Assembly: GCA_934343915.1 (NCBI GenBank)
Contig: CAKRIL010000006.1
Location: 25,180-89,179, forward strand
Source: an uncultured Lachnospiraceae bacterium
GTDB lineage: Bacteria > Bacillota > Clostridia > Lachnospirales > Lachnospiraceae
Direction of reading: 5' to 3'
DNA length: 64,000 bases
In this document: positions 7,910-16,206 of the stretch, piece by piece
How positions within the stretch are numbered: position 1 is the first letter of the stretch
Layout of the letters: every line of letters begins with the position of its first letter
Translations under genes and position numbers: made by a program
The notes under the pieces: model-generated
Told to the model about the DNA's origin: nothing
What the model saw: only the letters and a program-made list of their open reading frames with translations
Databases searched by the model: none

Positions 7910-9241
7910 GTGGGAAGTGAACAGGAAAATGTCAGAAAAAATAAAGAAGCTTTGAAAAAAGCCGATGAAGCGGAGAAGAAAGCTGAAGCCGAAGTCAAAC
8001 CGGAAAAAACGGAGTCGGAGACAGAGAGAAAGGGAAAGGAAGAAAAGCCGGGCTTTTTTAAGAGGACATGGGGAAAAATTAAAACCGGTGCTTCCAGGGC
8101 AAAGAGAAAGGGATTGAAGGCTGTAAGCAAAGACCCCGATGATATGACGGACGATGAATTCAATGAGCACCTGAAGGATTTAGAAGGTGATGGGGATATA
8201 GGTTATGCTTCGAGATACTATGAGCTGATTGACGAGCTCAGCAAAATGCCAAGTCTTATGGCACTCACAAAGCAGTCTGAGGGTCAGAAGGACAAGGAGG
8301 ACGCTGTGGATGAGGCTGTCAAGGATACCCAGAAAGAGCAGGATTCGGAGGAGGCACCGGCGGGTAAGGAAGAAATAGCAAAGAAGGTGCAGGAAGAACC
8401 TGCAAAGGCGGAAGAACCGGCGAAGAAAGAGAAAGCGCCGGAGAAGATAGAGACAGCAGAGACGCCGGTCAAGACAGAGGCAGCAACAGAGAATGCAGAG
8501 ACAGAGGAATCACCAGCTAAGGAAGAAACCCCAGAGAATGCAGAAGCAGAGAACAAGCCGGCAGACATAGAAGAAGAGCCTCATTCAGAAGAAATTCAGT
8601 CTGATAAGGGTACTGTTGCAAGGCAGATAGTCGGCGAGACAGCCAAGGTGGCTGTTGAAAATAAGGATAAGGCAGTCGGTATCTACAAGAACAGCCGTCG
8701 CCAGAAGACTCTTGAGAAGCTTGCCGGACAGACGGATAACACAACCGGTAAGGGACGCAGTTACAGGTATATGGCAGCGCAGACTAATAAGGAAAAGACG
8801 CAGGCGGGCTTTGACATAGCCACAACAGCGGTGAACACGGTAAGCGATATGCTGCAGAGATTCGGTTCATCAAAGGTTGGGGATATCGCAGGAAAGATTG
8901 CGGGTTATATCAATAAGGCGCTTGCCTTTGGCAAGGATTTTATGTCAAAGAGAATTGAAAAAAAGGCTATAAAGGACGGAATAAAGGGACTTGTCGGCGG
9001 CAATGACACCTACAGGAAACTCAAGGATAAATACAGGCTTCATGGACAGGATATGAGACGTGCCATAAGGACTGCGGCAAAACATTCATCGGTCACGGAC
9101 CTGATAAATGCGGACAAGGATAAGCTGAGCGGTGAATACGCAAAGAACGTCAAGGATAAGGATTCGGGCGTAGCCGATGTGATGGGTCTGGCAGGCGGCA
9201 CAGATGAGCAGGCAATGAAAAAAGCACTTGGAAGATCATAA
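7910..9241 (+). CDS. Highly charged low-complexity protein opening the CIS operon; candidate cargo
   Basis: 443 residues, GTG start with AAAGGAG (7896-7902) before it. Residues 1-45 are Lys/Glu-rich and probably coiled; about 145-235 is a Glu/Ala/Pro/Lys-rich stretch (EEPAKAEEPAKKEKAPEK) likely disordered; about 260-443 looks folded and helical (TQAGFDIATTAVNTVSDMLQRF, GDIAGKIAGYINKALAFGKD) with Gly motifs such as DGIKGLVGGNDTY near 360. No signal peptide, membrane segment or known toxin motif. I do not recognise the family. Being first in the operon and directly followed by a YbjN-like chaperone candidate, it could be a loaded effector; a scaffold or lumen-filling role is equally possible. 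Confidence 0.6.
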   Translation: MGSEQENVRKNKEALKKADEAEKKAEAEVKPEKTESETERKGKEEKPGFFKRTWGKIKTGASRAKRKGLKAVSKDPDDMTDDEFNEHLKDLEGDGDIGYASRYYELIDELSKMPSLMALTKQSEGQKDKEDAVDEAVKDTQKEQDSEEAPAGKEEIAKKVQEEPAKAEEPAKKEKAPEKIETAETPVKTEAATENAETEESPAKEETPENAEAENKPADIEEEPHSEEIQSDKGTVARQIVGETAKVAVENKDKAVGIYKNSRRQKTLEKLAGQTDNTTGKGRSYRYMAAQTNKEKTQAGFDIATTAVNTVSDMLQRFGSSKVGDIAGKIAGYINKALAFGKDFMSKRIEKKAIKDGIKGLVGGNDTYRKLKDKYRLHGQDMRRAIRTAAKHSSVTDLINADKDKLSGEYAKNVKDKDSGVADVMGLAGGTDEQAMKKALGRS

Positions 9242-9253
9242 GAGGGAATTAAG

Positions 9254-9739
9254 ATGACTGCGGACAATAAGGTTAAAGACAGGCTGCTTGATACGATTAA
9301 ATTGAAAGCAGAGGAAGCAGGTTATGAAGTGATAATTCTGCTAAGTAATGGGACAAGGATATACAGGCTGCTGCTTGATGGGCTGGGTGCATCACAGGAC
9401 GGTCTTGCAGTACTTGAGCTGAATTTCCTTGATGACACGGACATGGGGCTTGAGGCGGATGAAGGTATTTTACAGTTCTTTGTCACATTTGATGTTGAGA
9501 TCGATAAAAGCAAGCTTACACAGATACTGGTTGCACTAAATAAGATTAACATGGTGACAACCTTCGGGGCATTTGAACTGTATACAGATGAATGGCAGTT
9601 ATATTATAGGTATACACAGCTTATAAAGCTTGATGAAGCCGGAGTTCCGGCTGATGTTATGAAGGTTTTAAACTGGATTATGGCGTTTGCAGATGATGCC
9701 TATGACAATATTACGGAGCTTGCAGGGGGCAGGTTCTGA
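9254..9739 (+). CDS. YbjN / type III secretion chaperone-like protein
   Basis: 161 residues. The sequence FFVTFDVEIDKSKLTQILVA followed by LNKINMVTTFGAFELYTDEW and LYYRYTQLIKLDEAGVP matches the layout of YbjN proteins, whose fold is that of type III secretion chaperones: a beta strand, a helix ending in an Asn pair (LNKIN), a glycine turn (FGAFEL), two strands with an aromatic-basic YYRY, then a helix containing D-x-x-Y-D (DDAYDNITEL). No catalytic residues are expected. It starts 12 bases after the charged protein and 15 bases before the AAA ATPase. In secretion systems this fold holds cargo ready, hence the inferred job for the product upstream. Confidence 0.6.
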   Translation: MTADNKVKDRLLDTIKLKAEEAGYEVIILLSNGTRIYRLLLDGLGASQDGLAVLELNFLDDTDMGLEADEGILQFFVTFDVEIDKSKLTQILVALNKINMVTTFGAFELYTDEWQLYYRYTQLIKLDEAGVPADVMKVLNWIMAFADDAYDNITELAGGRF

Positions 9740-9754
9740 TTCAGGAGACAGCTT

Positions 9755-11758
9755 ATGGACAGGGTGGAGCAATATTCGCGTCTGATGATAAACCAGATAA
9801 TAAAATATTTCGGAAAAGAGATTGAAAAGGTTCAGGATAACGTCATCTGCATTCAGGATGAGAGGACTATAGCACAGCTTTTCGATAAATCGGACGACGC
9901 GGATGTGCGCTATTCGTATCTGTTTCAACTGCTTGGAAATGAGTGCAGTATATTGGCACTGCATATGTGTGTAGCCGCTTATATTTTTCCGGAATTTTAT
10001 GAGACTTTGAGGACAATTACCGGGCGTGGTGTGACGTATAAGCTTGCCTGCGAAATATGCGGTAATGCAGGTGGAGAGAGCTTGCCACCATCTGAGGCAG
10101 GAGAAGCCTTCAGGCGTCTTGTACATATAGTCAGAGTGGAGAAGGAGAGGACTAATTTTCTTTATAGTGAGCTGTACTGTGACAGCAGACTGGTGGAGTA
10201 TTTAAGAGGAGAGGACAGCCTTTCGGTTTCTCTTAAGGGGATGATGTATGAGGGAAGCTGTAAGAGAGAACTGTATGGCGTTGAAAAGGAAACGGCACAG
10301 CTTGAAAAGCTTATTGCCAGAGCGATGGATAGAAATGATGCTCTGCGGTTTGTTCAGGTTGCCGGGGAGAAGGGCAGTGGAAGAAGGAGTATAGTTCTTG
10401 CTGCGGCACGGCGAAGTGATATCAGGGTTATATATGTAGATTACGGACTATGCAGGCAGAGAAAGGAAAAAACTGAGGAGCTTATAGGTGAAGCAGTGAG
10501 GGAAGCACTTTTGTATGACGGATTTGTATGCCTGCATAATATAGAATATGAGGATTTGAAAAAAGAGGATTTTAGCGGTATTTTCTGTATGCTTCACAGG
10601 CTTACGGATACCTTTGGGATTCCGGTCATTATATGCACTCTGCAGGATGTCCAGCTGTCGGCGGTGGTTGATGAACTTATACTGAAAATTAATCTGGATA
10701 TGCGTGCATTTGAGAAAAGGGAGGCCCTGTGGAGAGGCTTGGCCTTAGAATATGGTGTTGGACTTGACACGGCAGCGTGTGCCTCAAAATACAGTTTGCT
10801 TCCGGGACAGGTTGTGAAAATATGGGAGATTGCCGGATACGATATTGAGCCGGGCATGAAATCCGCAGAGCTTGAGAAGGTATTAAGTAATGCGGCGGCA
10901 GATGTAATAGAGCTGCCGGATAAAGGAACCTTAATAAAACATAAGACCTCGCAGAGACTTTCTGATTTAATGCTGCCGGATGATGCTGCGGGGACACTGA
11001 GAATGATATGCACATACGCAAGAGAAAGATATAAGGTGTTCAGCCGGTGGGGAATGGATAGAAAATATCCCTACGGCAAGGGAATGGCGGCACTGTTCGT
11101 GGGTGGTCCCGGAACCGGAAAGACGATGGCGGCGGGCTGTATCGCAAATGAGCTTGGTTTTTTGCTCTACAAGGTGGATCTGTCGCAGATTGTTGATAAA
11201 TATATTGGCGAAACGGAAAAGAAATTAGAGCAGGTTTTTACATACGCCCAGAAGAGCAATGTTGTTCTTTTTTTCGATGAGGCAGATGCACTGTTTGGGA
11301 AGCGGAGTGAGGTTAAGGACTCAAAGGATAAGTATGCCAACACAGAGGTGTCATATATACTTCAGAGAATAGAGCAGTATGATGGAATGGTTATTCTTGC
11401 CACTAACCTTGTGAAAAATATGGATGAGGCATTTTTAAGGCGCATGAAATATATGGTTGAGTTTCCGATGCCTGATGAGAACATAAGATATAGGATATGG
11501 AAAAACAGTTTTCCGGCTTCCGTGCCTGTAAAGGAGATTGATTTTGAATTTCTTGCAGGGAGAGTTGAGCTTGCCGGAGGGCATATAAAAAATATTATTC
11601 TGAATGCAGCATTTATCGCAGCGGGCAGGGATGAGGCGGTTGGAATGGGTGCCATACTCTATGCGGTGAAGAATGAGTATTACAAGCTGGGCAGAACGCT
11701 TGGGAGAGATTTTTTCGGCAGATACTGGGATGAAGTAATAAATATAATGGAGAACTGA
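9755..11758 (+). CDS. CIS AAA+ ATPase with degenerate first AAA domain (Afp15-like)
   Basis: 667 residues. The C-terminal AAA domain is complete: Walker A GGPGTGKT near residue 450, Walker B VLFFDEADALFG near residue 503, the family insert GKRSEVKDSKDKYANTE just after, then sensor 1 ILATN and an arginine finger region (AFLRRMKY). An upstream domain (about 180-400) has the same outline but a broken P-loop, GEKGSGRRS, without the catalytic lysine, and no acidic Walker B. Such tandem ATPases are conserved in Afp/PVC-type clusters, where Afp15 is needed for particle assembly; it may also dismantle fired sheaths. The gene sits just before the cap gene, as in those clusters. Confidence 0.9.
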   Translation: MDRVEQYSRLMINQIIKYFGKEIEKVQDNVICIQDERTIAQLFDKSDDADVRYSYLFQLLGNECSILALHMCVAAYIFPEFYETLRTITGRGVTYKLACEICGNAGGESLPPSEAGEAFRRLVHIVRVEKERTNFLYSELYCDSRLVEYLRGEDSLSVSLKGMMYEGSCKRELYGVEKETAQLEKLIARAMDRNDALRFVQVAGEKGSGRRSIVLAAARRSDIRVIYVDYGLCRQRKEKTEELIGEAVREALLYDGFVCLHNIEYEDLKKEDFSGIFCMLHRLTDTFGIPVIICTLQDVQLSAVVDELILKINLDMRAFEKREALWRGLALEYGVGLDTAACASKYSLLPGQVVKIWEIAGYDIEPGMKSAELEKVLSNAAADVIELPDKGTLIKHKTSQRLSDLMLPDDAAGTLRMICTYARERYKVFSRWGMDRKYPYGKGMAALFVGGPGTGKTMAAGCIANELGFLLYKVDLSQIVDKYIGETEKKLEQVFTYAQKSNVVLFFDEADALFGKRSEVKDSKDKYANTEVSYILQRIEQYDGMVILATNLVKNMDEAFLRRMKYMVEFPMPDENIRYRIWKNSFPASVPVKEIDFEFLAGRVELAGGHIKNIILNAAFIAAGRDEAVGMGAILYAVKNEYYKLGRTLGRDFFGRYWDEVINIMEN

Positions 11759-11762
11759 TTGT

Positions 11763-12353
11763 ATGCAGGGATATCAGGCTATAGCCAGAGTGAGTGAGAG
11801 ATTGATAGCGATGCTTCAGGAGGAGCTGGTTCCGGATTTTATACCGCAGAAGGATAAGATAGGTCTGTGCAATCCGGCGGACAGAGGTGATACTGCGGTT
11901 GGAATTTATCTGTATGACATCATGGAGAATGAAGATATCGCGCGCGGGAGACAGATGTATAATTCGAACGACAGGAGGATGATTTATCCACCTATATACC
12001 TTAACCTATATTATATGATAACTCCTTATTTCATGGGAAATGTAAGATACAGAACTATGGGCGAACATGAGACGCTGGGGCGTATTATACAGTACCTTCA
12101 CGATTATCCAATCATAAGTATTGACGGTATCGACAAGGAAGATAAGGACGGAATAGACCTGAAGGTTGAGCTTTTAAGGCTTGATATGGAACAGAAGTCG
12201 CGAATATGGAACTATCCCAATGAACCCTACAGAACTTCTCTTTTTTACAGGATAAGCCCTGTCATTATATCTTCTGACAGATACAAGAGCGTTGAGAGAG
12301 TTAAGGTTGCCCGGATTAATGTTGATGATAAATACGAGGGAGGCGGCAGATAA
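11763..12353 (+). CDS. DUF4255 / Pvc16-like cap protein
   Basis: 196 residues. The N-terminal Pvc16 domain is recognisable: tyrosine-rich QAIARVSERLIAMLQEEL, GVGIYLYDI-like GIYLYDIMENEDI and PPIYLNLYYMITPY, followed by EHETLGRIIQYLHDYPII. In Afp/PVC particles this protein terminates the tube and sheath at the end away from the baseplate. The C-terminal part (KVELLRLDMEQKSRIWNYPN to VKVARINVDDKYEG) is the usual second lobe. It starts 4 bases after the ATPase stop, and its own stop overlaps the next start. Confidence 0.9.
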   Translation: MQGYQAIARVSERLIAMLQEELVPDFIPQKDKIGLCNPADRGDTAVGIYLYDIMENEDIARGRQMYNSNDRRMIYPPIYLNLYYMITPYFMGNVRYRTMGEHETLGRIIQYLHDYPIISIDGIDKEDKDGIDLKVELLRLDMEQKSRIWNYPNEPYRTSLFYRISPVIISSDRYKSVERVKVARINVDDKYEGGGR

Positions 12354-14086
12354 TGAAGAACAGAAAATTGGTGCCATTTGAGAGAAATAGATATTATACA
12401 GGCAAAATGCTCACGAGTGCGGATTTTAAGCTGGAACAGGATTATATGAACAATAAAAGACGTTTCGTCAATTCGGTCATGTTCGGCTGTGGAATTGCGC
12501 GTGGACTTAAGGTTACAGGCTTAGATTCCACAACCATAAAGGTCGGAAAGGGAGTAGCTGTGGACGGAACCGGGCGTGAGATAGCTGTCATGGATGACAG
12601 TATAAGAAAGCTCTCCTCAATAAATGGTTTTGAGGACACGGTGTCCGACAATGTTTTTCTGTACCTTGAATATTCGGAGAAGGAGATACAGCCTGTCTAT
12701 GCCGCCAGCGCAGGAAAGAATGAGAATGAATTTAACCGTATCATTGAAGGATATGAGCTGTCTCTCAGTGATGATAAGCCGGAACAGCTGACAGAAAGGC
12801 AGTCTCTGCTCACAGAGACCGTGCTTGCGGAGACGGATTTTTTCAAGCTGAGCTTTGTTATGCCGGACAGTGTCTGTGCGGGCATGAAGATTAGGGCAGA
12901 TTTCCTTATCAGTTGCAGTGACACGGCTGCCTGTAATGGAATTGAGGTGGAGTACAATGCCAATGTACAGTTTCCGTCATTTTTGAGTGATAATAACAGG
13001 CATGATGAACAGATTGAGATAAAACAGACGCTTCACAAGGGAGAGAGCTACAGAAAGACAATTTGGCTGTATGTTCCGGATGTAAAGGAGGGAGCTTCGG
13101 AGATTATTATAAAATCCTCTCTGGCACAATGTCTGGAGGATAAGAAGAATATTAAAAGCGAAGATGTCATTCATAAGCTGAGGATATACAGAACCAGCCC
13201 GAGAAGACTTGTCAATGGAATTATTGCGCGAAACAGCGGGGAAATGCATGCACAGGACAGGGTGTGCATTGCCGCAATAAGGATAAAGCGTAAGGAAAAA
13301 AACTGTGAAATAATAGCCATAAATAACACAGGATGCTGTATTGAGCTTCCATCGGACAACTACAAAAGAGAACTCCTGCTGGACTATTACAGGGAATATG
13401 ATAAGAACGAAAAGCCTGTGGAGAGGAGTGCATATACCGGAGCTGATGTAGCGGAGGTCGAGAGGGCGCGCAGCTTTGATATGACCACAGGTATTGCGGA
13501 AATTGTAGTAGGAGGGCGGCTGAAGAAAGGTGAAGTAAGATTCTCCGATGAGATAGCACATGGAATGGGACTTGGAAATGTCTACATATCACTCGGGAAA
13601 ATAGTGTCAGGTTCCAGCCGGAAGTATGAAACTATTGTAATAGGAGAACAAGGAATATTCGATGATGACCGTGACAACGTGGAGTGCGCCGTGAAGCTCA
13701 TAAACGGAAAGGGAAGCTTTGTAATTGGAATAAGGGCAAAGAGGGATATAGAATGTTTTATCTATAAAATCAGATGGTATGCAACAGATTTTACCTGTGA
13801 GGTGAGAAACTCACAGATACCATTAACGGCGGACAAGAGAATTGTTGTGGAAACTCCATCGCTTGTTGTGGCTCCGGGTGAGCAGTGCTTTTTCAATGTA
13901 CATTATAACAATATGGAGCCGTGCAAGCTGGGCTATGAGCTGACACAGAGAGGCACAGGCTACATTTCTGAGGAGGGTGTATACACTGCTCCGGACAGAG
14001 AAGGCGTTTACGAGATAAGAATTTACAGCGTGAATGACCCGGCTATCAGTACCTATGCCTATGCAATAGTGAAAAGGAAAGAGTGA
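12353..14086 (+). CDS. CIS-associated beta-rich protein with C-terminal Ig-like domain
   Basis: 577 residues, no signal peptide. The N-terminus carries the pattern RYYTGKMLTSADFKLEQDYM (about residues 13-32) followed by RFVNSVMFGCGIARGLKV and KVGKGVAVDGTGREI. I know this as a conserved start of proteins encoded in contractile tail clusters, but its exact role is not established to my knowledge. The last 90 residues look like a bacterial Ig-like domain, with the motif GYISEEGVYTAPDREGVYEI. A fibre or baseplate-peripheral role is a reasonable inference, being between cap and membrane proteins rather than beside the baseplate genes is unusual. Confidence 0.65.
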   Translation: MKNRKLVPFERNRYYTGKMLTSADFKLEQDYMNNKRRFVNSVMFGCGIARGLKVTGLDSTTIKVGKGVAVDGTGREIAVMDDSIRKLSSINGFEDTVSDNVFLYLEYSEKEIQPVYAASAGKNENEFNRIIEGYELSLSDDKPEQLTERQSLLTETVLAETDFFKLSFVMPDSVCAGMKIRADFLISCSDTAACNGIEVEYNANVQFPSFLSDNNRHDEQIEIKQTLHKGESYRKTIWLYVPDVKEGASEIIIKSSLAQCLEDKKNIKSEDVIHKLRIYRTSPRRLVNGIIARNSGEMHAQDRVCIAAIRIKRKEKNCEIIAINNTGCCIELPSDNYKRELLLDYYREYDKNEKPVERSAYTGADVAEVERARSFDMTTGIAEIVVGGRLKKGEVRFSDEIAHGMGLGNVYISLGKIVSGSSRKYETIVIGEQGIFDDDRDNVECAVKLINGKGSFVIGIRAKRDIECFIYKIRWYATDFTCEVRNSQIPLTADKRIVVETPSLVVAPGEQCFFNVHYNNMEPCKLGYELTQRGTGYISEEGVYTAPDREGVYEIRIYSVNDPAISTYAYAIVKRKE

Positions 14087-14088
14087 AT

Positions 14089-14916
14089 ATGATAATAGAT
14101 GCGCCTGAGAGACAATATGAGGTTCTGGGAACATTGTATGAGGGAAAAGCAAATACAGCTTATCTGTGCAGAATATATAATTCCGGTTCGGAAAAAAGAT
14201 ATACGGTAAATATTGTTTCCGAACAGCGCCTTTACAGGAGGCTTGTGAGAATGTTTTCGGCTTCTGAGGGTGCATGCACGGAGTTTTTTACTATGGATGA
14301 TAAGCTATGCCTTGTCTTTGAATATAATTTACAGAGACGGTTTGACAGCTTCTTTAAGGCAGACAGGCTGTCGCTAAAAGGCGGGGAGGATTTGTTCCTC
14401 AATATTGTCAGTGCGTGCATAGAAAGCTCACTGCCATATCCGTATCTGTATATGGTTATAACGCAGAAGAGGATAAATTTATATGATGATGGCAGTGTGA
14501 GCATTGATTACGCAGTTGATTTAGAGAGAATATCTGATGAGTTTACACAGGTACAATGCACAGAGGCATTGCTTATTGAACTGATGAAATTCTATAATGA
14601 GACAGACAAAAGCAGTGTGAGCAGACAGATTATTACCAAGAAATACCGACGCAGTGCATACAGTTCGCTTGATGAGCTTGGAAACGACCTTGCGCTTAAC
14701 AGAATGTCCGCCAAAAAGACGGCACTGCCAAAAAGAATATGGATGGCTGTAAAGGCTTACAGCTATGTGATATTTGAGGTGGTCAAGGTGTGCATGGTCA
14801 TTCTTGCCGTTGTGGCACTGATAACGCTTATAATGCAGCTGACGATGGGGGATATACCATATCTGAGACTGTTTTACAACTCTTTTGAAACCATAGGGGA
14901 CAGGAGCATGAAATAA
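14089..14916 (+). CDS. Membrane-anchored pseudokinase-like protein
   Basis: 275 residues. The N-terminal 200 residues follow the outline of a Ser/Thr protein kinase but lack key residues: LGTLYEGKANTAYLCRI resembles the glycine loop, TVNIVSEQRL takes the place of the VAIK strand (Asn where Lys is expected), KLCLVFEYNLQRRFDSFF resembles the hinge, and TQKRINLYDDGSVSIDYAV resembles the catalytic loop to DFG stretch, with no HRD and with DYA for DFG. A single membrane helix (about residues 231-253) and a 22-residue tail follow, so the kinase-like part is cytoplasmic. I prefer the ATG at 14089 (AAAAGGAAAG before it) to the GTG at 14083. Catalysis is unlikely; binding or tethering is inferred. Confidence 0.6.
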   Translation: MIIDAPERQYEVLGTLYEGKANTAYLCRIYNSGSEKRYTVNIVSEQRLYRRLVRMFSASEGACTEFFTMDDKLCLVFEYNLQRRFDSFFKADRLSLKGGEDLFLNIVSACIESSLPYPYLYMVITQKRINLYDDGSVSIDYAVDLERISDEFTQVQCTEALLIELMKFYNETDKSSVSRQIITKKYRRSAYSSLDELGNDLALNRMSAKKTALPKRIWMAVKAYSYVIFEVVKVCMVILAVVALITLIMQLTMGDIPYLRLFYNSFETIGDRSMK

Positions 14917-16187
14917 TGAGAAAAACCCGGAACAAGCCGATAATGACAAAAAACGTTAAGCCGGTCAGTATAAAGCAGAGGGTCACTTCGAGGATTAAGG
15001 GTACTGCCAAGAAACTTTCGGATTTCAGACCTAAGGATGAGAATGACTATTACAGCTTCGGAAGGATTCTGGTAAGCCGTAAATTCGCTGTGTTTGCAAT
15101 TATTGTGGTCGGATTTCTGATTTTTCTGTATTACGCAAAGGTGAGCAACATAAGGCTGTTTAACCAGGATGGTGACGGAATAAGAGTATATGACTACGAT
15201 GCAGTTGCATTAAGGTTCATATCGGGAAATGTCAAAATCCGTTCCTCGGCGGGGGATATTGCATACATCGGGAAGGTCTCCGATGGCATGGCGAATGGCC
15301 GCGGAAGGCTGTACTACCCTGATGGGACGATAATGTATGATGGGGAATTTAAGGATAATCTATATGACGGAACAGGTAATTTATATTATTCCGATGGCAC
15401 CATACAGTACAAGGGAAGTTTTAAAGCCGGTAAGTACGAAGGCATGGGCGACCAATATTACCCAACCGGAATGATAGAGTATGACGGAGAATTTTTTGAT
15501 GGGCTTGCGAACGGAAATGGTACAAGCTACAGGGAGAATGGCAGCAGATTCTACAGCGGTGAATTCAGGAACGGTTATCCGGATGGGGAGAACAGCTGCT
15601 ATGACGGAAGTGATAATCTGATATATACAGGAATTTACAGCAAGGGCAGACCTAATTTCTCCGAAATACTTGGGGATGACGCCAAGGAGATTGCCACGAA
15701 GTATATGGGAAACAAGAAGATATATTACAATGACGACTTTTTCATAGTCAATATGGAAGGGATAAATGCCTATTACGCGGGTAAGGCGGTCGGAAACACG
15801 ATATCGGATTCCGTTGTGGCGGACAGCATATATGTGATGGAGATGGACTGCCTGATAGGTGGGGAGGTCTGTTATTCGATAGACGATGTCAAAAGGAAGC
15901 TTGGCAATCCAAATTATGAGGGAAATACCGACCTGAATGTTGCGGAGGCGATATGTGTGTCGGAGAATGCTGTTGTATCGGATATGCTTGACAGCAGCCC
16001 GAACGTGGCATGTGAAACCCAGATAGATGACGTGTATCATGTGCTGGCAATGCATGGTGATAAGGAAACGCTGGGTGTGTATATATACATGTTTGAGGAT
16101 GTGGCAAACGGAATACAGTATACATTTTATTGTAAGGACAGGGATTATAATTATTTTGCAATGTACCTGATTCAGAATTGCAGGTGA
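14916..16187 (+). CDS. Single-pass membrane protein with MORN repeats
   Basis: 423 residues. A basic cytoplasmic leader (about 1-56) precedes one membrane helix (57-74, FAVFAIIVVGFLIFLYYA). Residues about 118-246 hold five to six MORN repeats of about 23 residues, for example GRGRLYYPDGTIMYDGEF and GTGNLYYSDGTIQYKGSF. The C-terminal 170 residues are a separate unrecognised domain (DDVKRKLGNPNYEGNTDLNV). MORN repeats form extended beta hairpin rods that bind lipids or proteins. With this topology the repeats face the wall side. The start overlaps the stop of the pseudokinase (TAATG), implying coupled translation and perhaps one complex. Confidence 0.75.
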   Translation: MRKTRNKPIMTKNVKPVSIKQRVTSRIKGTAKKLSDFRPKDENDYYSFGRILVSRKFAVFAIIVVGFLIFLYYAKVSNIRLFNQDGDGIRVYDYDAVALRFISGNVKIRSSAGDIAYIGKVSDGMANGRGRLYYPDGTIMYDGEFKDNLYDGTGNLYYSDGTIQYKGSFKAGKYEGMGDQYYPTGMIEYDGEFFDGLANGNGTSYRENGSRFYSGEFRNGYPDGENSCYDGSDNLIYTGIYSKGRPNFSEILGDDAKEIATKYMGNKKIYYNDDFFIVNMEGINAYYAGKAVGNTISDSVVADSIYVMEMDCLIGGEVCYSIDDVKRKLGNPNYEGNTDLNVAEAICVSENAVVSDMLDSSPNVACETQIDDVYHVLAMHGDKETLGVYIYMFEDVANGIQYTFYCKDRDYNYFAMYLIQNCR

Positions 16188-16206
16188 CAAAAGGAGGATG
16201 GTGCGG

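Noticed and set aside
7910..8568. Minus-strand Ser/Phe/Ala-rich reading frames opposite the charged protein gene
   Set aside because: Antisense of Lys/Glu-rich codons; no ribosome site or family match.
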